A DNA stretch of 64,000 nucleotides from Norana najaformis (GCA_964023275.1 OZ029918.1:37154977-37218976); one strand, 5' to 3'. Numbered from the stretch's first letter, positions 22,501 through 62,832 are shown. Notes: a model not told the origin generated them from the letters alone. Program-made: numbers and translations.

Positions 22501-25500
22501 GCTCTGGAACTCAATACTGTCATGGTACAAGGGACAACAAGAGTTGTGTCCATTGATCGAGTGCAACGAATGCAAAATTTGTTGGTAAGACGGTTGAGCA
22601 TGGAACTGATATAAGTCTGCTAACTCACTAACTAGCAAAAAGTATGGTTCGTTAGTTATCCAGACACTTTTTACAGCACCTTTTAAAATACCTCACAAAA
22701 GCATTTCACTAATCTGTTAAATGTGTCACTGATCATAACAGTTGTGTTGCTTTATCTACTGATCACATTTCTGACACACAATCATGTAACACTAATATTA
22801 ATGTTAACATTATTGATGTTTACATTATTATTAATGTTAACATTATTGTCTCCATTATTATTAATGTTTACATTGATGTTTACGTTATTCTTAATGTTAA
22901 CATTAAAATTAACATTAATATGAACTGGTCTTTCCAAACGGGCTACTATCGAAAGACATCTTCACACAGTTCGATGCCAGCACCTTCGATGCTGGGTCGT
23001 TTTCCACTTACTGTACCTCTCTCTTACCTTCCACTGAAATCCCTTTTACCTTCCACTCACCTCCCTCTTTTGCCGCCTCACACACCAAGTGACACATGGA
23101 CGCCACAATACAAGCCGAACTGGAACTGTCAATTCCTCCACTAAGCGGGAGGAAAAAGCCTCCCTGCCCACTTCGACGAACGTAGTCCCACATCCAACAG
23201 GCTGGTCCCAGGCTAGAAGAAGAAACAAACTTTATTATGAACAGATTTCCGACTCATCCAACCAAGTTTAATCTGAAAACTCAGACAGCTGCACAGATTC
23301 GATTAGCACTTCGTATACAGCGAGTGCTCTTTCTTTAAACCATTAGCAGACAATACATAAGCAAAGCCTGTTGCTAACCTCTCTCATGTGCTGTGGTAGA
23401 ATCTTGAATAAGCTAATTGATGCCGAACTCTAAGCACGCAAAATGATAAAGAAACGACAGTGCAAGCAGTATTTAAATAAAAAACAAAAAATAATTTTTA
23501 AACACTCTGCCTGATTTCTTCTTCGGGAGTGTGGTAATTCCATTCGAATGGTTCAGAGGCGCAGATAAAAGGATCGCTTGACGAGACAGCAAAGTCAACT
23601 GCCACTCGCGGAAAAGTTGTAGATGACGCTGCCTGATATAGGAAAACAAACCGGAAGAATTCTTAAAAGAAACAAAAACACAATGACATGTTTTCTAAGA
23701 AATTCTGGAATGTATTGTATTGTATTGGAATCGATCAGTTCATTCATCCACAAATCAGTCAGTCAGTTCAAAAATCAATCAAACTAGCAATTACGTAAAT
23801 ACGAATTTATTTGTGAATTTATGTAGCTCCACTGGAAATAAAGAACGTACCATGGCACATCGACTTCGGTGGTTGTTACGATAGGCTCGGATATCTTCCA
23901 GGTCGACTGTTGCAGTGACAACATTCTAAAATCACATAAACTAATAAACAGAAGAGAAAGTTGTAAATAAAAGAAAAAATAGATTAAATTCCACCTGAAA
24001 ATTAACAAGAAAACAAGTTATTCACTTTAAATTTCTAATTTTCAATGGCAAATTGTTTCGAGAAGTTGTTTGATGTTGTTATCAAGTTATAAACTGCCTT
24101 GTAACGAACTCACATTATAATGAGGTCATATTATAACGAGGTCACATCATAATGAGGTTACATTATAACAAGAGCCCAGTGTATGCACGCACGTATCTGA
24201 ACATTTCTAAACCACCTTTTGATGATCTTTCAAAAGCACTGTGAATGTATATCTAAACACTGGTCCTTAACATTTGAATAGAATGTAACTTGAGCTGAGT
24301 TAAAGGGTAAGACCCCATGATAGAAAGCGGTCAGTTTTCCCTTGAACTGCCCAGTTTCCCCAGATTTTCTCTAATTTTTCCAGATTTTCCGATTTTCATG
24401 GATTTTCCCAGATTTCCTCATATTTTCCCATACCACTTCGTGGATGGAGAACTGACATCCTTGTGCGACGATCTTTCCATTGCAAGCAATCGACGCACAT
24501 CCGTCATAGTAGACCCGCTCTCCGTCACAACCGATTTGGTTGGCAAACACGTACGCTCCTCCACACTGTAAAACAACCACAGCATAAAACGTGTGGCACA
24601 GCGGCCTACGATTCCTCGCTCAGTCGACGGACTTATGGCATGTTAATTAATGCATTACTTACTTACGTCTAGTCAGTAGCGTGTGGGGTCTGAAATCCAA
24701 CGATTGCAGGTTTGAGCCAGCGGAGTGGACTCCATGTACCCTGGACAATCTGTTTGCGCGCACATGCATCTCAGATTAAGATTTACTGATCTTGCACGCA
24801 CATAATAAATAAATAAATAATATAATTATTATTTTTATTGAAATAAGTTTCATTACCATTATTATTATAGTTATGATTATTATTAGTATTTTATTATTAT
24901 TACTACTGTCATTATTTAGCCTTAAACATGTAACAATATAGCCATTTAACACTAACAGATTCAAAAGGTGCGGCTTAAAATACGCAATATCATTAAGAAA
25001 ATAATCAGAATTCACTTCCTGAAAAGGTACGTTATAAGAGGGTACCGGCGTATAATCTAATCAGACTTTGGCAAAATGTAAATGTCATCAGTACCTTGTA
25101 AGTGGCCGACTTGACAAGATCGACTCTAACGTATGCTTTTCTCAGCTCATGATGACTCCCGCTTCCGTTTGTGAATATTTCGACACCGTCCAGGCACATT
25201 TCGACATGACGACTGGAGAAATCGAAACCCAAAAATACGAGATGGTAAAAGCATGTGGCACAGTGGTGTATCAGTAATGAGTTTGGTCAATGATCATGCA
25301 GTTGCAGGTTCAACTCCATGTAACCCTGGGCAAGTTGTTTGCGCACACTGTGCCTCTGTCAGCAAGCAGTACAATTTGGTACCAGCATAAGCTGGGAAGT
25401 AAACGGCAAATCCTGCGATGCACTGGCCTCGTATCCAGGACCTTGGGATTTGTCCATTGCCAGCTCAAGGGCCTAAGAAAAGAGAAATGATTGTCACTAA

Positions 25501-25870
25501 CCAGTGGAGATGTATAAACATGATTAACAATTCAATAAAGTACCTTGCCGGATTCCAAAGCTCTTCGCAGACCTCGCTACCGATGCACGTGTCAAGGGTT
25601 GAGAGAACAGCATCGCCAAACGGAACGGTTCTCTGGAGAACAAACACGTCAGAGTAAACCACGATTAGTCGTTTGAAAGGAAATCAAATCTAATCTAATG
25701 ATTTCTAGAGTGCTGTTATCATATGTCAAAGGCATCAATCGATGGTCGCTTCAAGTGAAATTGTAATCAATAACATATGTTTAATCCCTTGGAGAAGCTA
25801 GGTCGAATTCTAATATATCGCCTACGATTCCTTGCTCAGTCGATGGACATATGGCGTGTTAACAAATGCA

Positions 25871-25913
<43 letters not shown>

Positions 25914-28468
25914 TATCATCATAGAAACCAGAACTTAGGTTAGAGCATGCAAGTTGAAAGAGATGAGTCTTTAGTTTAGACCTGAATGACATCAAAGAAC
26001 TGACAGAACGAACTGAACTAAATAGCGAATTCCAAACCAGTGGACCAGCAACAGAGAACACTCAACAACCCAACACTGTCCTCGTAAAAGGCACAACAAG
26101 AGTCACAGTGGTGGTTGGCATGAGGGGCGAGCCTGGAACAGCGAGAGGTCAGCTCATACATACATACATACAAATATATATATATATAAACATCTAGCTA
26201 GATACACAATATACTTTGGAAAAGTCCTCTCAAGAAAAACATGTTAAAGTATGGCAGATCAATTGCACTTTGCTTAATAAGAAACTGGTCGTCAGGATAA
26301 TTGTGCATTTATTTCATTGTAGAAAACATTTAAATAATTCATTTACATTACAACACATCAAATCACACATGTATTACATGCCACAAGATTTAAACTATGC
26401 TTATTACATTACGTTACCATCAGGAAGATTCGTTTAAACCAGCGAGTTATCCCAAAGACACAGACAAGAACAGAACAATTTATGCAGCTCACCTGTCCCG
26501 TGATCACTTCGATCATTCTGGGCAGGTAATAGTCTTCGATCTGTTTCGGCTTCGACCACGGCGTAAACCAACGATTTTCGCGGTAGTTTCCACCCTCGGC
26601 CATCATCATTTTTGGACGAATAAGCAGAATTTTCCTAGAACACGTTCTCTTATGGTTTAAAATAGATCAAGCAGGATGTTCTTCTAGCCTATCTACTAGC
26701 TATTGTCATCTCAGAGGAGGATCGAACCTCTACTCTCTGCATTACAAACCGTCCCCCACACAGCAGCTGCATGCTAGTTTGGTAAAATGACCCCTCTGGG
26801 GAAAATCCTCTGATGCTGCCTTTTAGCTGTAACCTTTTTTGTTTTCATATTATTAGCAAGATGGCACTGGCACCATATGTTGCTTTTTTAAATGTATTAC
26901 ATGGACCACGCACCATGATTCTAAGGCTATTAATTCATCTCCTGGTTTACAATAATGTAAATTAGTTATAATCAAAATTTCAAACTGATTTAGTCATATA
27001 TAAAAAAACTTAGGAATGTTTTTGTAAACGTTTCTAAAATCTTTCTCCGATCCAATGTCACGAGAATCCTCCTTACCTGTTGAGAAAGATGACCCTGCAG
27101 TTGTACGTAACATTTTTGTGCATTACTGGCCTAAAGTTGACAAAAACCAACACAAAATTTTGGCACAAATGAACAGCAAAGTCATACAATTCATAATTAT
27201 GAATTTATTCAGGCTATAATTACCCATACTATTATTTGGGGAATGCAGCTTCTTTTGTGCGGCCTCTGCTCATGATCATCACGGCGACTGTCAGAAGACA
27301 TTTTCCTAAATCTATCTAAAAGTACCTGATCATTGTGATATTCATCCCATGATTTTCTCAAATTGATAATTAGAATCTAAACGTGGTTTATTATTTAAAC
27401 AACGAATTAGCTGGTTCAACAAGACTTACATGCCAACATCACAGATGATATCAGTGCAGATGGAAGACGCTAGCAGCTCAGCAAGAACTTGGAAAGAATG
27501 AAGCAGAGTGTCACCCTCTAGGAAATGATCGTTGCAACCGTAGCCGCTAAACAACAGAAAATGCGACACGTTGATTTATTTTAATTATATATACATGTAT
27601 GTTTTAATACGATGCCAATATCTAATAACACACAAAGACACACAGACAGACAGATACAGACACACATTGATACAGATGTAGATAAAGACACACACATGCG
27701 CATACACACACGTACATCTCGATCTTCAAATACGAGCTTCTCCAAGTCCACATTTCATTCTATCCTAGAAAAACAATCTCTCCTATGAACAGAACATACA
27801 GTTCCGTAAGCTTTACGTCAAATAAACTTGGGACGTAATTAGAAAGCAGAACTTCTTTACACACCATATCTCTAGTTCCGGACCCATACGATAGGTGGCG
27901 CCCTTCGCTTTGGCTTCTTTTATGCCTAAAATCAAAACAAAGCTTGATTTATTCTGCTATTACTATGTTTTTCATATCCTGACAAGGTCATTTATTTCTA
28001 AATTCTGTTTACTTTAAACATGTATTTTCACCTATGTTTACTTTTTAAAGTGATTTCTCGTACATTTATATTTTATTTATTTTTCTTATGTTTTTTCAGT
28101 ATTTACTTAAGTTACATATGATTACCGCCAGAAAACAATCACACTTTTCTAGAACTGTTAGACAGTGATGCTTTAAAACCTCTGCATGGGGCACAGTACC
28201 CTCCTACTGGAGAGAGTGCTCAGCTTGTAACGTGGAGTGTACGGGTTCGAAACTACCCTGAGATGGTTACTGTGTAGGGATCTTGAAGAAGTCCTTCACT
28301 CACAGTTGCTCGGCACCATCAACTTAAGATAAGTCATTAGATAATGGCGCCAAATAAACAAAATAACATCTGCTCCAACTCACTCTGCAAAATGTGCAGC
28401 TGGTTCCTTTCAAAGTCCATTGCCCACTGATTAAGCGAGCAGGTTGCGAGGATCACCTTACGCCCCAT
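16202..28468 (-). CDS. NADSYN1: Glutamine-dependent NAD+ synthetase, complete, 19 coding exons
   Basis: Exons in gene order: 28468-28384, 27925-27865, 27546-27430, 27130-27077, 26634-26493, 25632-25544, 25212-25095, 24565-24434, 23925-23851, 23632-23511, 23212-23061, 22018-21850, 20886-20751, 20334-20228, 19695-19564, 18637-18568, 18287-18159, 17553-17377, 16558-16202. All phases agree, giving 807 residues. The enzyme makes NAD+ from deamido-NAD+, ATP and glutamine. The N-terminal nitrilase-type glutaminase has Glu45 (GPELEICGYGC), Lys114 (LLIRPK) and Cys175 (GSEVCEELW), the same numbers I recall for the human triad. The C-terminal synthetase has the PP-loop LSGGIDSS (about 355-362), then [26 protein letters not shown], and [14 protein letters not shown]. 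Human NADSYN1 has 706 residues; the excess is a low-complexity tail encoded by the last exon. Intron 10 has a GC donor. Confidence 0.97.
16604..16765 (+). mobile_element. SINE family A copy in NADSYN1 intron 18
   Basis: tRNA-like head with GGGTTCAAACC as B box, conserved body and the end TGGCGCTTAATAAATGCAG with an A-rich tail. Confidence 0.8.
17010..17160 (+). mobile_element. SINE family F (tRNA-derived)
   Basis: CCAACGACTGTGGTTTCATG head, then GTGGACTCCATGTAACAACC and the end AGATTCAGATTTACTGACC. Better B boxes (GGTTTGAGCC) are seen in copies 24665-24805 (plus) and 56702-56874 (minus); another copy is 20455-20630 (minus). Confidence 0.72.
17157..17212 (-). repeat. Duplicate of the exon 18 / 5' splice-site junction inside NADSYN1 intron 18
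   Basis: This stretch resembles 17347-17402 at a constant offset of 190 bases with about nine differences. It carries the last 26 bases of exon 18 plus the first 30 bases of intron 18. The copied donor GTCTGT is intact, but the copied last exon codon CAG reads TAG. It lies downstream of the real donor in transcription order, so it is a decoy 5' splice site or relic. Confidence 0.85.
17640..17930 (-). mobile_element. LINE family D 3' end in NADSYN1 intron 17
   Basis: The minus-strand frame 17926-17717 carries [17 protein letters not shown] and FHKCLK, a decayed form of the same reverse-transcriptase C-terminus, then the CTTTATAAATG end and an AATTAC tail. Confidence 0.72.
19905..20050 (+). 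repeat. Dispersed repeat family G
   Basis: TAGCGACCATTTGGCCTTGACC ... GGGTGAGATCCTTCACAACC ... CCCATTTGAATGGATGCC ... TGTATGGACTGTGCTA. Other copies: 39255-39420 and 39410-39535 (two in tandem), 6195-6310 (minus). No coding capacity or tRNA head seen. Confidence 0.75.
21540..21735 (+). mobile_element. LINE family D 3' end in NADSYN1 intron 12
   Basis: Encodes a decayed [17 protein letters not shown], followed by GGAGCGCCTCTGATGAAG, CGGCGCTTTACAAATTTACG and a short ATTACT tail. Confidence 0.72.
22195..22640 (-). mobile_element. LINE family C, 3' end, in NADSYN1 intron 11
   Basis: The minus-strand frame 22638-22318 contains [15 protein letters not shown], the C-terminal hallmark of non-LTR reverse transcriptases, followed by the family's 3' end and a TAGATTAGA tail at the left. 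Plus-oriented copies: 29575-30010, 36795-36905, 45478-45745, 48836-49090, 53060-53210. Minus-oriented: 25683-26110, 43315-43545, 55869-56090. All are 5'-truncated. Confidence 0.78.
23509..23510 (-). other. NADSYN1: GC-AG intron donor, NADSYN1 intron 10
   Basis: Protein continuity (EEEI-S-LGPACW) fixes the junction: exon 10 must end ATCAG at 23511 and exon 11 must start CCTGG at 23212. The two intron bases after the exon are GC (AG|GCAGAG). No GT nearby keeps the frame and the conserved SLGPACW motif. Confidence 0.85.
24665..24805 (+). mobile_element. SINE family F copy in NADSYN1 intron 7
   Basis: AACGATTGCAGGTTTGAGCC head, GGAGTGGACTCCATG body, CAGATTAAGATTTACTGATC end and an (AATA)n tail. 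Confidence 0.78.
25254..25490 (+). mobile_element. SINE family B copy in NADSYN1 intron 6
   Basis: Full-length-like copy: GGCACAGTGGTG head, GGTTCAACTCC B box, CAGCATAAGCTGGGAAGTAA body. Antisense to the gene. Confidence 0.8.
25683..26110 (-). mobile_element. LINE family C copy split by a short repeat
   Basis: TCTAATCTAATGATTTCTAG end and CATCAATCGATGGTCGCTTC body, interrupted at 25823-25915 by a small dispersed repeat (CCTACGATTCCTTGCTCAGT) with an (ACTT)n tail, then resuming. The same small repeat occurs at 19048-19130, 24591-24663 and 46340-46375. Confidence 0.7.
28187..28370 (+). mobile_element. SINE family A copy in NADSYN1 intron 1
   Basis: B box GGGTTCGAAAC, body GTCCTTCACTCACAGTTG, end TGGCGCCAAATAAAC. 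It lies just beyond the first coding exon, antisense to the gene. Confidence 0.8.
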
Positions 28469-29574
28469 TCTCAACGCTGAAACACAGCACATTTTAAAAA
28501 CAATCTAAAACTTCATAAACTTAGGTACGATTACGGGGTGCTTGATAATCTAATATACATACATCACTAAGAATTCTCGTGGGGCTATGACTCGCCCAAC
28601 GTTGTCTTTTTTGTCTCTTTAATTTTCCAGTCCAACATCAACAGTCATGAATTCATAGGCCACACGCAGTCTTAATACACTCGCACATGTTCCGAAGTCG
28701 CTAGAAACTTACTCTGGAGTACACTCAGTGCTGATAAGGCGCCCCTTCGAGCGAAGCTATAAAAATTTCGAGTTCGATTACATTATACAAACTCCTCACT
28801 TTCGGTAAATAAGCCCAGTTATCACACTTGCTCCAAAATGCCCTACAAAACTACATTTGCATACGGTTAGTAGCAGAAAGCCGACTCACCGTAGTTTTTC
28901 CTTAAAGCAATATCAGTTTCTGGTCACTCACAACTAGTCTTCTCAATTGACTCACGAAACAAAGTCGGCTCAGCTAATTAACTTAATTTCCGCCCCTGAT
29001 TTTCAAACCAAAAATATTTTAGATGCCAACGTACACAAACCAACTAAATACCTTCGATACAGATACCCAGATAAGCTACACGGACTAAAACGCGTTATTT
29101 ACCACGGAGTATATAACACTATAGATGTTCCACTCGATGACGTTAAGAAATGTAAGTAAGTAATATTTACTCAATGATCTAAGCTTAGAACTTCTATAGC
29201 GCCACTGTACTAAATCTCAGCCTCAGTCTATGATCGCTACTGAGCAAATCTTTATGAAAGACAAATTTAAGGTGAGTACATTGCCCTTCTTGGGCAGGTC
29301 TGCGGTTCGGACAACGACACTTATTTCTGTTGGCGCGAGACAATCGATCACAATTCGCTGTAGAATCTCAAGTTTACGATTACGATGTACAATTTCGGTG
29401 GAAGGCCATATAGCCACCACACATCATGCGCCCCAAAGGGTGCTTCTGGGCTAAGAAATTGATCTTTTTCTTCTAGTACACAGTTGCCCCCTCCCTAATT
29501 CTGACCTGGCACCGAAACTGACCAAACCCTATCCTGTCAGACTACGCGGGTGAATAAGCTGTGTGATGTGCAGA

Positions 29575-30010
29575 GAAACTTCGACCTGGCTTCTTCAATG
29601 AATTATGATTTTGATTACGATTTCATTTGAGGCGACCATCGATTAATAATGCCTTGGGGCCCATCCATATATTACGTACGCAATGAGGAGGGGTGATCGG
29701 ATTTAGGCGATTTGCGTACGGGTGCATATGGCGAGGAGGTAGGTCTCGACAAAATGTGTACGTACGCAAAATAAATTTCTAATTATGACGTCCATAATAG
29801 CCTACGGTAAAACAAATGACTTTAGCTAACTAACTTTTGTAAGGGGGTTAGAGACGCTAGGTTGTACGTACGCATGGGGAGGGGTATACAAAATGTATGA
29901 GGTGCAACAGGGAGGAGGGGGTATGTAAATATAATTTTTGCGTATGTAATATATGGATGGGCCCCTGGGCATTACGGTAACGGCACTATAGAACTTATCA
30001 GATTAGAAAC
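29575..30010 (+). mobile_element. LINE family C 3' end split by a MITE
   Basis: Left part ends GGCGACCATCGATTAATAATG near 29651; the right part resumes GGGCATTACGGTAACGGC near 29967, in the order expected of an uninterrupted copy. Confidence 0.8.
29656..29966. mobile_element. MITE nested in a LINE 3' end
   Basis: Terminal inverted repeats GGGGCCCATCCATATATTAC (29656 on) and its complement ending at 29966 bound about 310 bases with no coding frame. The host LINE continues on both sides, so the MITE is younger. The target duplication is too short to define. Confidence 0.82.
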
Positions 30011-32686
30011 TTCGGTGTTTTACAATAATCAACATGATTAATCAAGTTTCCTTCTCTTTAAAAAATATTTGTAGAAAAGTGTCAAATTTGCGTCGTTTAA
30101 TTTTATACTTGTTAAAATCAATTTGCGCAATCGCTTGGGGCGCCTCGATCAATGCAGCAAACGGCCAGCAAGTAGCAGACTCGTCAGTCGCTAGAGTGCG
30201 CTGTACACGCAAAATTACCCCCAAGTGCACTAGTTTCACTTTTGCACGAGTAGCGTCAGAAAACAAAGAACTTATAATAATAAATAATAATAATAATAAT
30301 AACAATAATAAGACAATTTATATAGCGCCGTAGCAAGCCGAGGCCGAAGAAAAGGGCGCTGTACATGGTTTAAAAAACAAACTATTAATAGAAAGGAATT
30401 AATCATAATCGTAATCCGAGATTTCTACAGCGCCCAACAAAGGCCACGTCACTGGGACCTGCTTATTCACAGGCGCTCGGTCAAAACAAAATCGATAGGC
30501 AAAAGGGTTCGGTTCCAGGTCAAGATCCAGAAGTCAGGCAGAGAGACAGCGCAGCTAGCTAGGGTGGGTGGGGTTTGGGATTGGACCAGATTGAGAGAAT
30601 AGAGAAAGAATTAAACTTATTAACACATAAAACACTGCTGACTTAGAAACAATGACAGATGGTACCCATACAGAGGAACAGTCACTGTCAGTAATAACAA
30701 TTATAATTATAAACTTCTAGCTAAATAACTATAAAATAAGTAAATCACAATCGTAACTAAAAAAATTTCTGAAGTGCCACTTAGAAGCTAAGCACAGGGC
30801 ACCAGCTTGTTCACAAGTGTCACACCACAAGACCTGAGATCACTATGTGGTGAAGCATGGGATGTGGATCTGTCAGAGAACTTCAGACTAGCAGTAACAG
30901 CACGGGTACAGCGATGAGCAGGATCGAGCCCACATAGTCACCGTATAGAACTGCGTAAACTTACATTTACAGAGTGCGGTGGTTAGATGTCAGAGTTACA
31001 AAGTCATTTTAGACATTAATAACAGATACTGCTACAGCTGACTATGTTATGTGCTCTATGATTATAAAATTTTCACTAAAACATTTACATTTACAATTAC
31101 ACTACGCAAATGTTCATAAAATTATTATTTTTGGTCGAGCTGGTGATCCAAAGAAATTTCTGTTGAAATTTTACATTGCAGGGATTTCACAGATGCATAT
31201 TTAAGTGAGCTGTATCTTGGGCTATCATGGTACCTACAAAGGGACTCAAATGGCTTGATGGTAACTGACAACATATAAAAGCAACAACTACCAGGATGTT
31301 TGCCAGTGCGTATCATGACACAAGATATTAACCATTTAGTCATCAGATTTGCTTTTTCTAATGACAGACGTTGAAGCTTTGAAGGCGCATTGTTACAAGA
31401 AGCAGTTGTTTGCAATAATCAATAATCTACACAGGGATTTTTATATGTAATGTTTTGTATCGTAATATGGCCTGACAAATTTAAGGTTTATCTAGTTCGA
31501 CTGATTCTGTTTACTGTGGTTAAAGAGTTGTGACTGATTGAAGAGCAAAAATTTATTCAGTGTTGGGTAAAGTGATCTCAATTCAACGAAACGTGGAATC
31601 GAGCAAACTATTGTTTTCTTGGCTTGATCCAGACCTCAGGGATCAATTGCATCACTTCTGTGAGTGTAAAACTATTTTTAACTAAAAACATCAGTGTATC
31701 TTTTCATCACACAAAATATAACAAAAAAAAACAGCAAAATCGCATAAATGTTCAGTTAAACATGAATTCTTGACCATGCTAGAATTCTGCCAAAAGCAAA
31801 TTTAAACAATACAGACTTGAGTAACACCCTCTAACAAATGTATCACAAAAAATTTTCATAACAAATCTATTACGCGTATGAACAGCAAAATTTTGATATC
31901 TGAATTCGATATACAGTAAAACTGTCCCAACAACGCCAGCAAACAAGTTGATGCTCATGACAAAGCTATTAGCGGACACTTAGAAAAGTCAGACTCGCAT
32001 GACTAGATATGCAGTTCTTCCAGCAAAATAAAATATTTAAAACTCATAAATTATATTATTAACGTAAACTCTGTCCTGACAATTCAAAGTTGAGGTTAAT
32101 TACTAAAAGCTTTTTTATATCAGCGCTACAAAAAATTCTTGTGCAATAGGATTTTACCCGATCACCGCAGTTCACATATACATTCTAGAAAAACCGAATA
32201 CGTTCAACCACATTCTCCGCTAAATCAAAAAACCGTAAAAGTAAGCGGGATATAAAAATTAAATTGTATTTAGAAGAATCGAAATCCCTCAATTTAGGAA
32301 AAATTCGCTTTGTACACGAGCAACTGCACATTTTCCCAACCCATGGTCGGAACTATTTTCATCTGCACACTTTTATTTGGTTTTCATTAAATTAGACAAA
32401 TTTGTTACAAAATTTACAAAATCAAATTATCATACAATATGTGGTGCAAGTATTTTATCAGTTCAAGTAAGTTTATCGTTTGACATTGCTAAAGATTTCT
32501 GGTAATACTTTTTGCCGCGGACTGTTATAAGATGAGGCGTGGTGATTTCTTTCAAACATGGCGATCAATGAGCGCTAACGCTTTGCTAAGACACGGTATA
32601 CGTTAAAAATCCGTCGATTTAAACTCATTTTTCCTGTTTTCCAGACGATTTTCTGAAAAATACGCATCGGATCCGGACACATCAGG

Positions 32687-60243
<27,557 letters not shown>

Positions 60244-61044
60244 TATGTCGCTGGAACTCGTGCACATCTGAACGTTCTTGTGATATCTACTATGTTATCA
60301 GAATCTTTTAAATTGTGGGTACAAGCTGTCTTTTCCCTACGTTCCTCTTGGACATGGGGGCTTTACTTTACCTGTTTTTGTTTGGGGCAAGATGCTGGAA
60401 ATTGAGACGTCGTTGTGACGTCAAGATCCTGCCAAGTTTATAACAGCATAGCGTTTACACAGAAATGGTTTCCATGATTTTTTGAGTAATTCGATTTCTA
60501 TCATTGAATTTTTTCAACATCTATCACGTTGCTGTGCTTTGTGCAAAACAGTTTCATTACAAGAAAGTTGACACTTGACGAATTTTCTGTTGATTTAGTC
60601 TGCATAATCAGCGCCAAAAGGCAAATTGGATTTTTTATTACGTTTAAATTGTTTGATTAAGGTTTACTTTTCTTTCACCGCAAGATGTTCTGTAAAAGAT
60701 TAAGTTTATGCAAATCATCGTAAGAAATTAAACAGTTCATGGAGTAGCATTGGTTGAGTATGCATTGTTTCGTTTGTTCTATTGAACGCCTCTGGCGACT
60801 GATTGAAGAACTGCCTTAACGAACGCCCTGGCGATTGTTTGTTGTTTGGAGACTTCGAACTACGTCATTCTAACGAGCGCTCTAGCGATCGTGTTAAGAA
60901 TTACACATTGTAGGCCTATTAGGAAGATAAGTTGAATGTTGGCCGAAAGTGTTTCTAATAATCGCAAGCAGTTGAAACGGGTTTTGGAACGGATTTGTTT
61001 TGCGTTTATGTATGAAGACACTCGATATATATATCACCTTCTAA

Positions 61045-61299
61045 GAGGTCGTCCGTAAATGACCCGCAAAATTGACCTTTGGAGGAGGGCCCCGCCCATT
61101 TGGTATTACCTTCCCCCACCCTCTGCGGACCTGCGCAATCCATTGGAGTACTAAGGCCTAGATTCGGTTACCCTGTTGCTCTTGCAGGACTGACTATGCG
61201 TAGGGGTACTTTGATAATGCTGCATTCGGAAATGGACTCTAGATTCAATGTAATACAGATTGCTGCCCGCCTGAAGTTGGTGTTTAAGACCGTCTGTAT

Positions 61300-61375
<76 letters not shown>

Positions 61376-61495
61376 AATATTGATTATATATAAATATATA
61401 TAATATATAGGTACGGACTATATATATAACTATGTACTAAATTTAGATGCATTGGGCATTGCCTTCTCTTGCGGACGTCCTTTATGGACGACCCC
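61045..61495. mobile_element. PIF/Harbinger-like MITE containing a (TA)n tract
   Basis: Terminal inverted repeats GAGGTCGTCCGTAAATGAC and, on the other end, GGGGTCGTCCATAAAGGAC. A TAA target duplication lies at 61042-61044 and 61496-61498. The 451-bp element has no transposase; about 36 TA dinucleotides sit inside at 61301-61372. Confidence 0.8.
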
Positions 61496-61748
61496 TAAAG
61501 ACCTCTCAAGCGCTCGGCACACATGGTAATCTAGATCATGGCATATTTTTGATGGCTGCTTATGACGGGCTCTTTTTATTTCTACTTAAGTATTACTGAC
61601 AGTTTGAGCGATAATAGAAGTGTTCAGAGCTTTTGTTAATTAAACTGATCATTGAGTTCTGCTGGGAGTCGATCTTGTGCGACGATTACGTAATCATTTT
61701 TTCTGACAGTATGTAGTAATGTCTTATCTGCCGTCTTATCTAATAATC

Positions 61749-62085
61749 CAAGATTTCCATAACAATAACACGGATAGGGGCGTTGCTCTTTTGCGTGCGA
61801 TTACTCCATTGTCCCATGTTGCCCTACTTTCCCCTATTAAATAACGCGGCTAGGAGCGTTGTTGTTTAGCGTACGATTACTCCAGTGTCTCGTCTTGCCC
61901 TGTTTTCCCTATTAAATAAAATGGCTAGGAACGTTGCTGTTTAGTGTGCGATTACTCCAGTGTTCCATCTTGCCCTACGTTCCCCTATTAAATAACACGG
62001 CTGGGAACTTTGCTGTTTAGTGTGAGATTACTCCAGTGTACATGTACCATGTTGCCCTACGTTCCCCGATTAAGTAACTTAGTTA
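61749..62085. repeat. About 80-bp minisatellite, four units
   Basis: Units of AATAACACGGCTAGGAGCG, TTGCTGTTTAGTGTGCGATT, ACTCCAGTGT and TGCCCTACGTTCCCC at moderate divergence. Confidence 0.88.
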
Positions 62086-62562
62086 ATAATTCGCTGTAGA
62101 GACGGGGTCAGAAGAGTCGGAGGTCACAGTTGGTTCTGTGACCTCTCAGTCGTTCAGTCACAGGTTCAGTCTCTGTTTGTCCTTTAGCGAAGAGTTCGAA
62201 TCCATGGATCAAATATACGCAAATGTACAACAATGCCACGCAGCCTGAAACTGAGGTAAGTACGCGTTGTTTCTAGAGCGATTATGCGCCTGAGGTATGT
62301 ATTTGCCACGACACTTACAGGCCTGTAGAACCTTTAAGTGTGTTTCAAAAGCATTAGGGTATAGCCTTTCTGCTCATTTCTCTTGCTGTCTCTCTGCCTG
62401 ACTTGGATCTTGACCTGGAAGCGAACACTTTTGCCTATCGGTTTTGTTTTGACTGAGCGCCTGTGAATAAGTTGGTCCCTGTGACGTGGCTTTTGCTGTA
62501 GAAATCTCGGGATTACGATTACGATTTTCACAGAATTTCCCGGGTGACATTCGTCACGGCTC

Positions 62563-62832
62563 TGTTGAAAGAACACCATGCCATTTCAGGTCTCCGTTTA
62601 AATGGAGTTTTAGTCCTGTTGGAATGGGCGCCTCGCCATATCAGGTCTCCGTTTGAGTGGGCGCCACGGAATGTGAGGTCCGTTTTGAATGGGCGCCACA
62701 CCATAATATGTCTCCGTTTGAGTGGGCGCCACGCGTTAAATTCCAATTGGAATGGGCGCCACACCTTTTCGGGTCTCCGCGTGAATGGGCGCCACGCCAT
62801 TTGAGGTCTCGGTTGGAATGGGCACCACGGAC
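62563..62832. repeat. About 33-bp minisatellite derived from repeat family G
   Basis: Eight or nine units of GAATGGGCGCCACGCCAT plus TTCAGGTCTCCGTTT. The unit matches the GAATGGGTGCCATGCCAT, TTAAGGTCCC core of family G, so the array grew from one insertion. It lies immediately 3' of the GPCR stop (62868). Confidence 0.85.

Larger units (their letters stand above)
28469..32686. other. Intergenic region between NADSYN1 and BRWD starts (head to head)
   Basis: Should contain both promoters and 5' UTR exons, which I cannot place. 28469-29570 and 30850-32640 have no recognisable gene or repeat. The two small frames at 28947-29159 and 29230-29454 have no recognisable domain and I leave them uncalled. 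The rest is a LINE family C copy with a nested MITE and family E copies. Confidence 0.6.
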
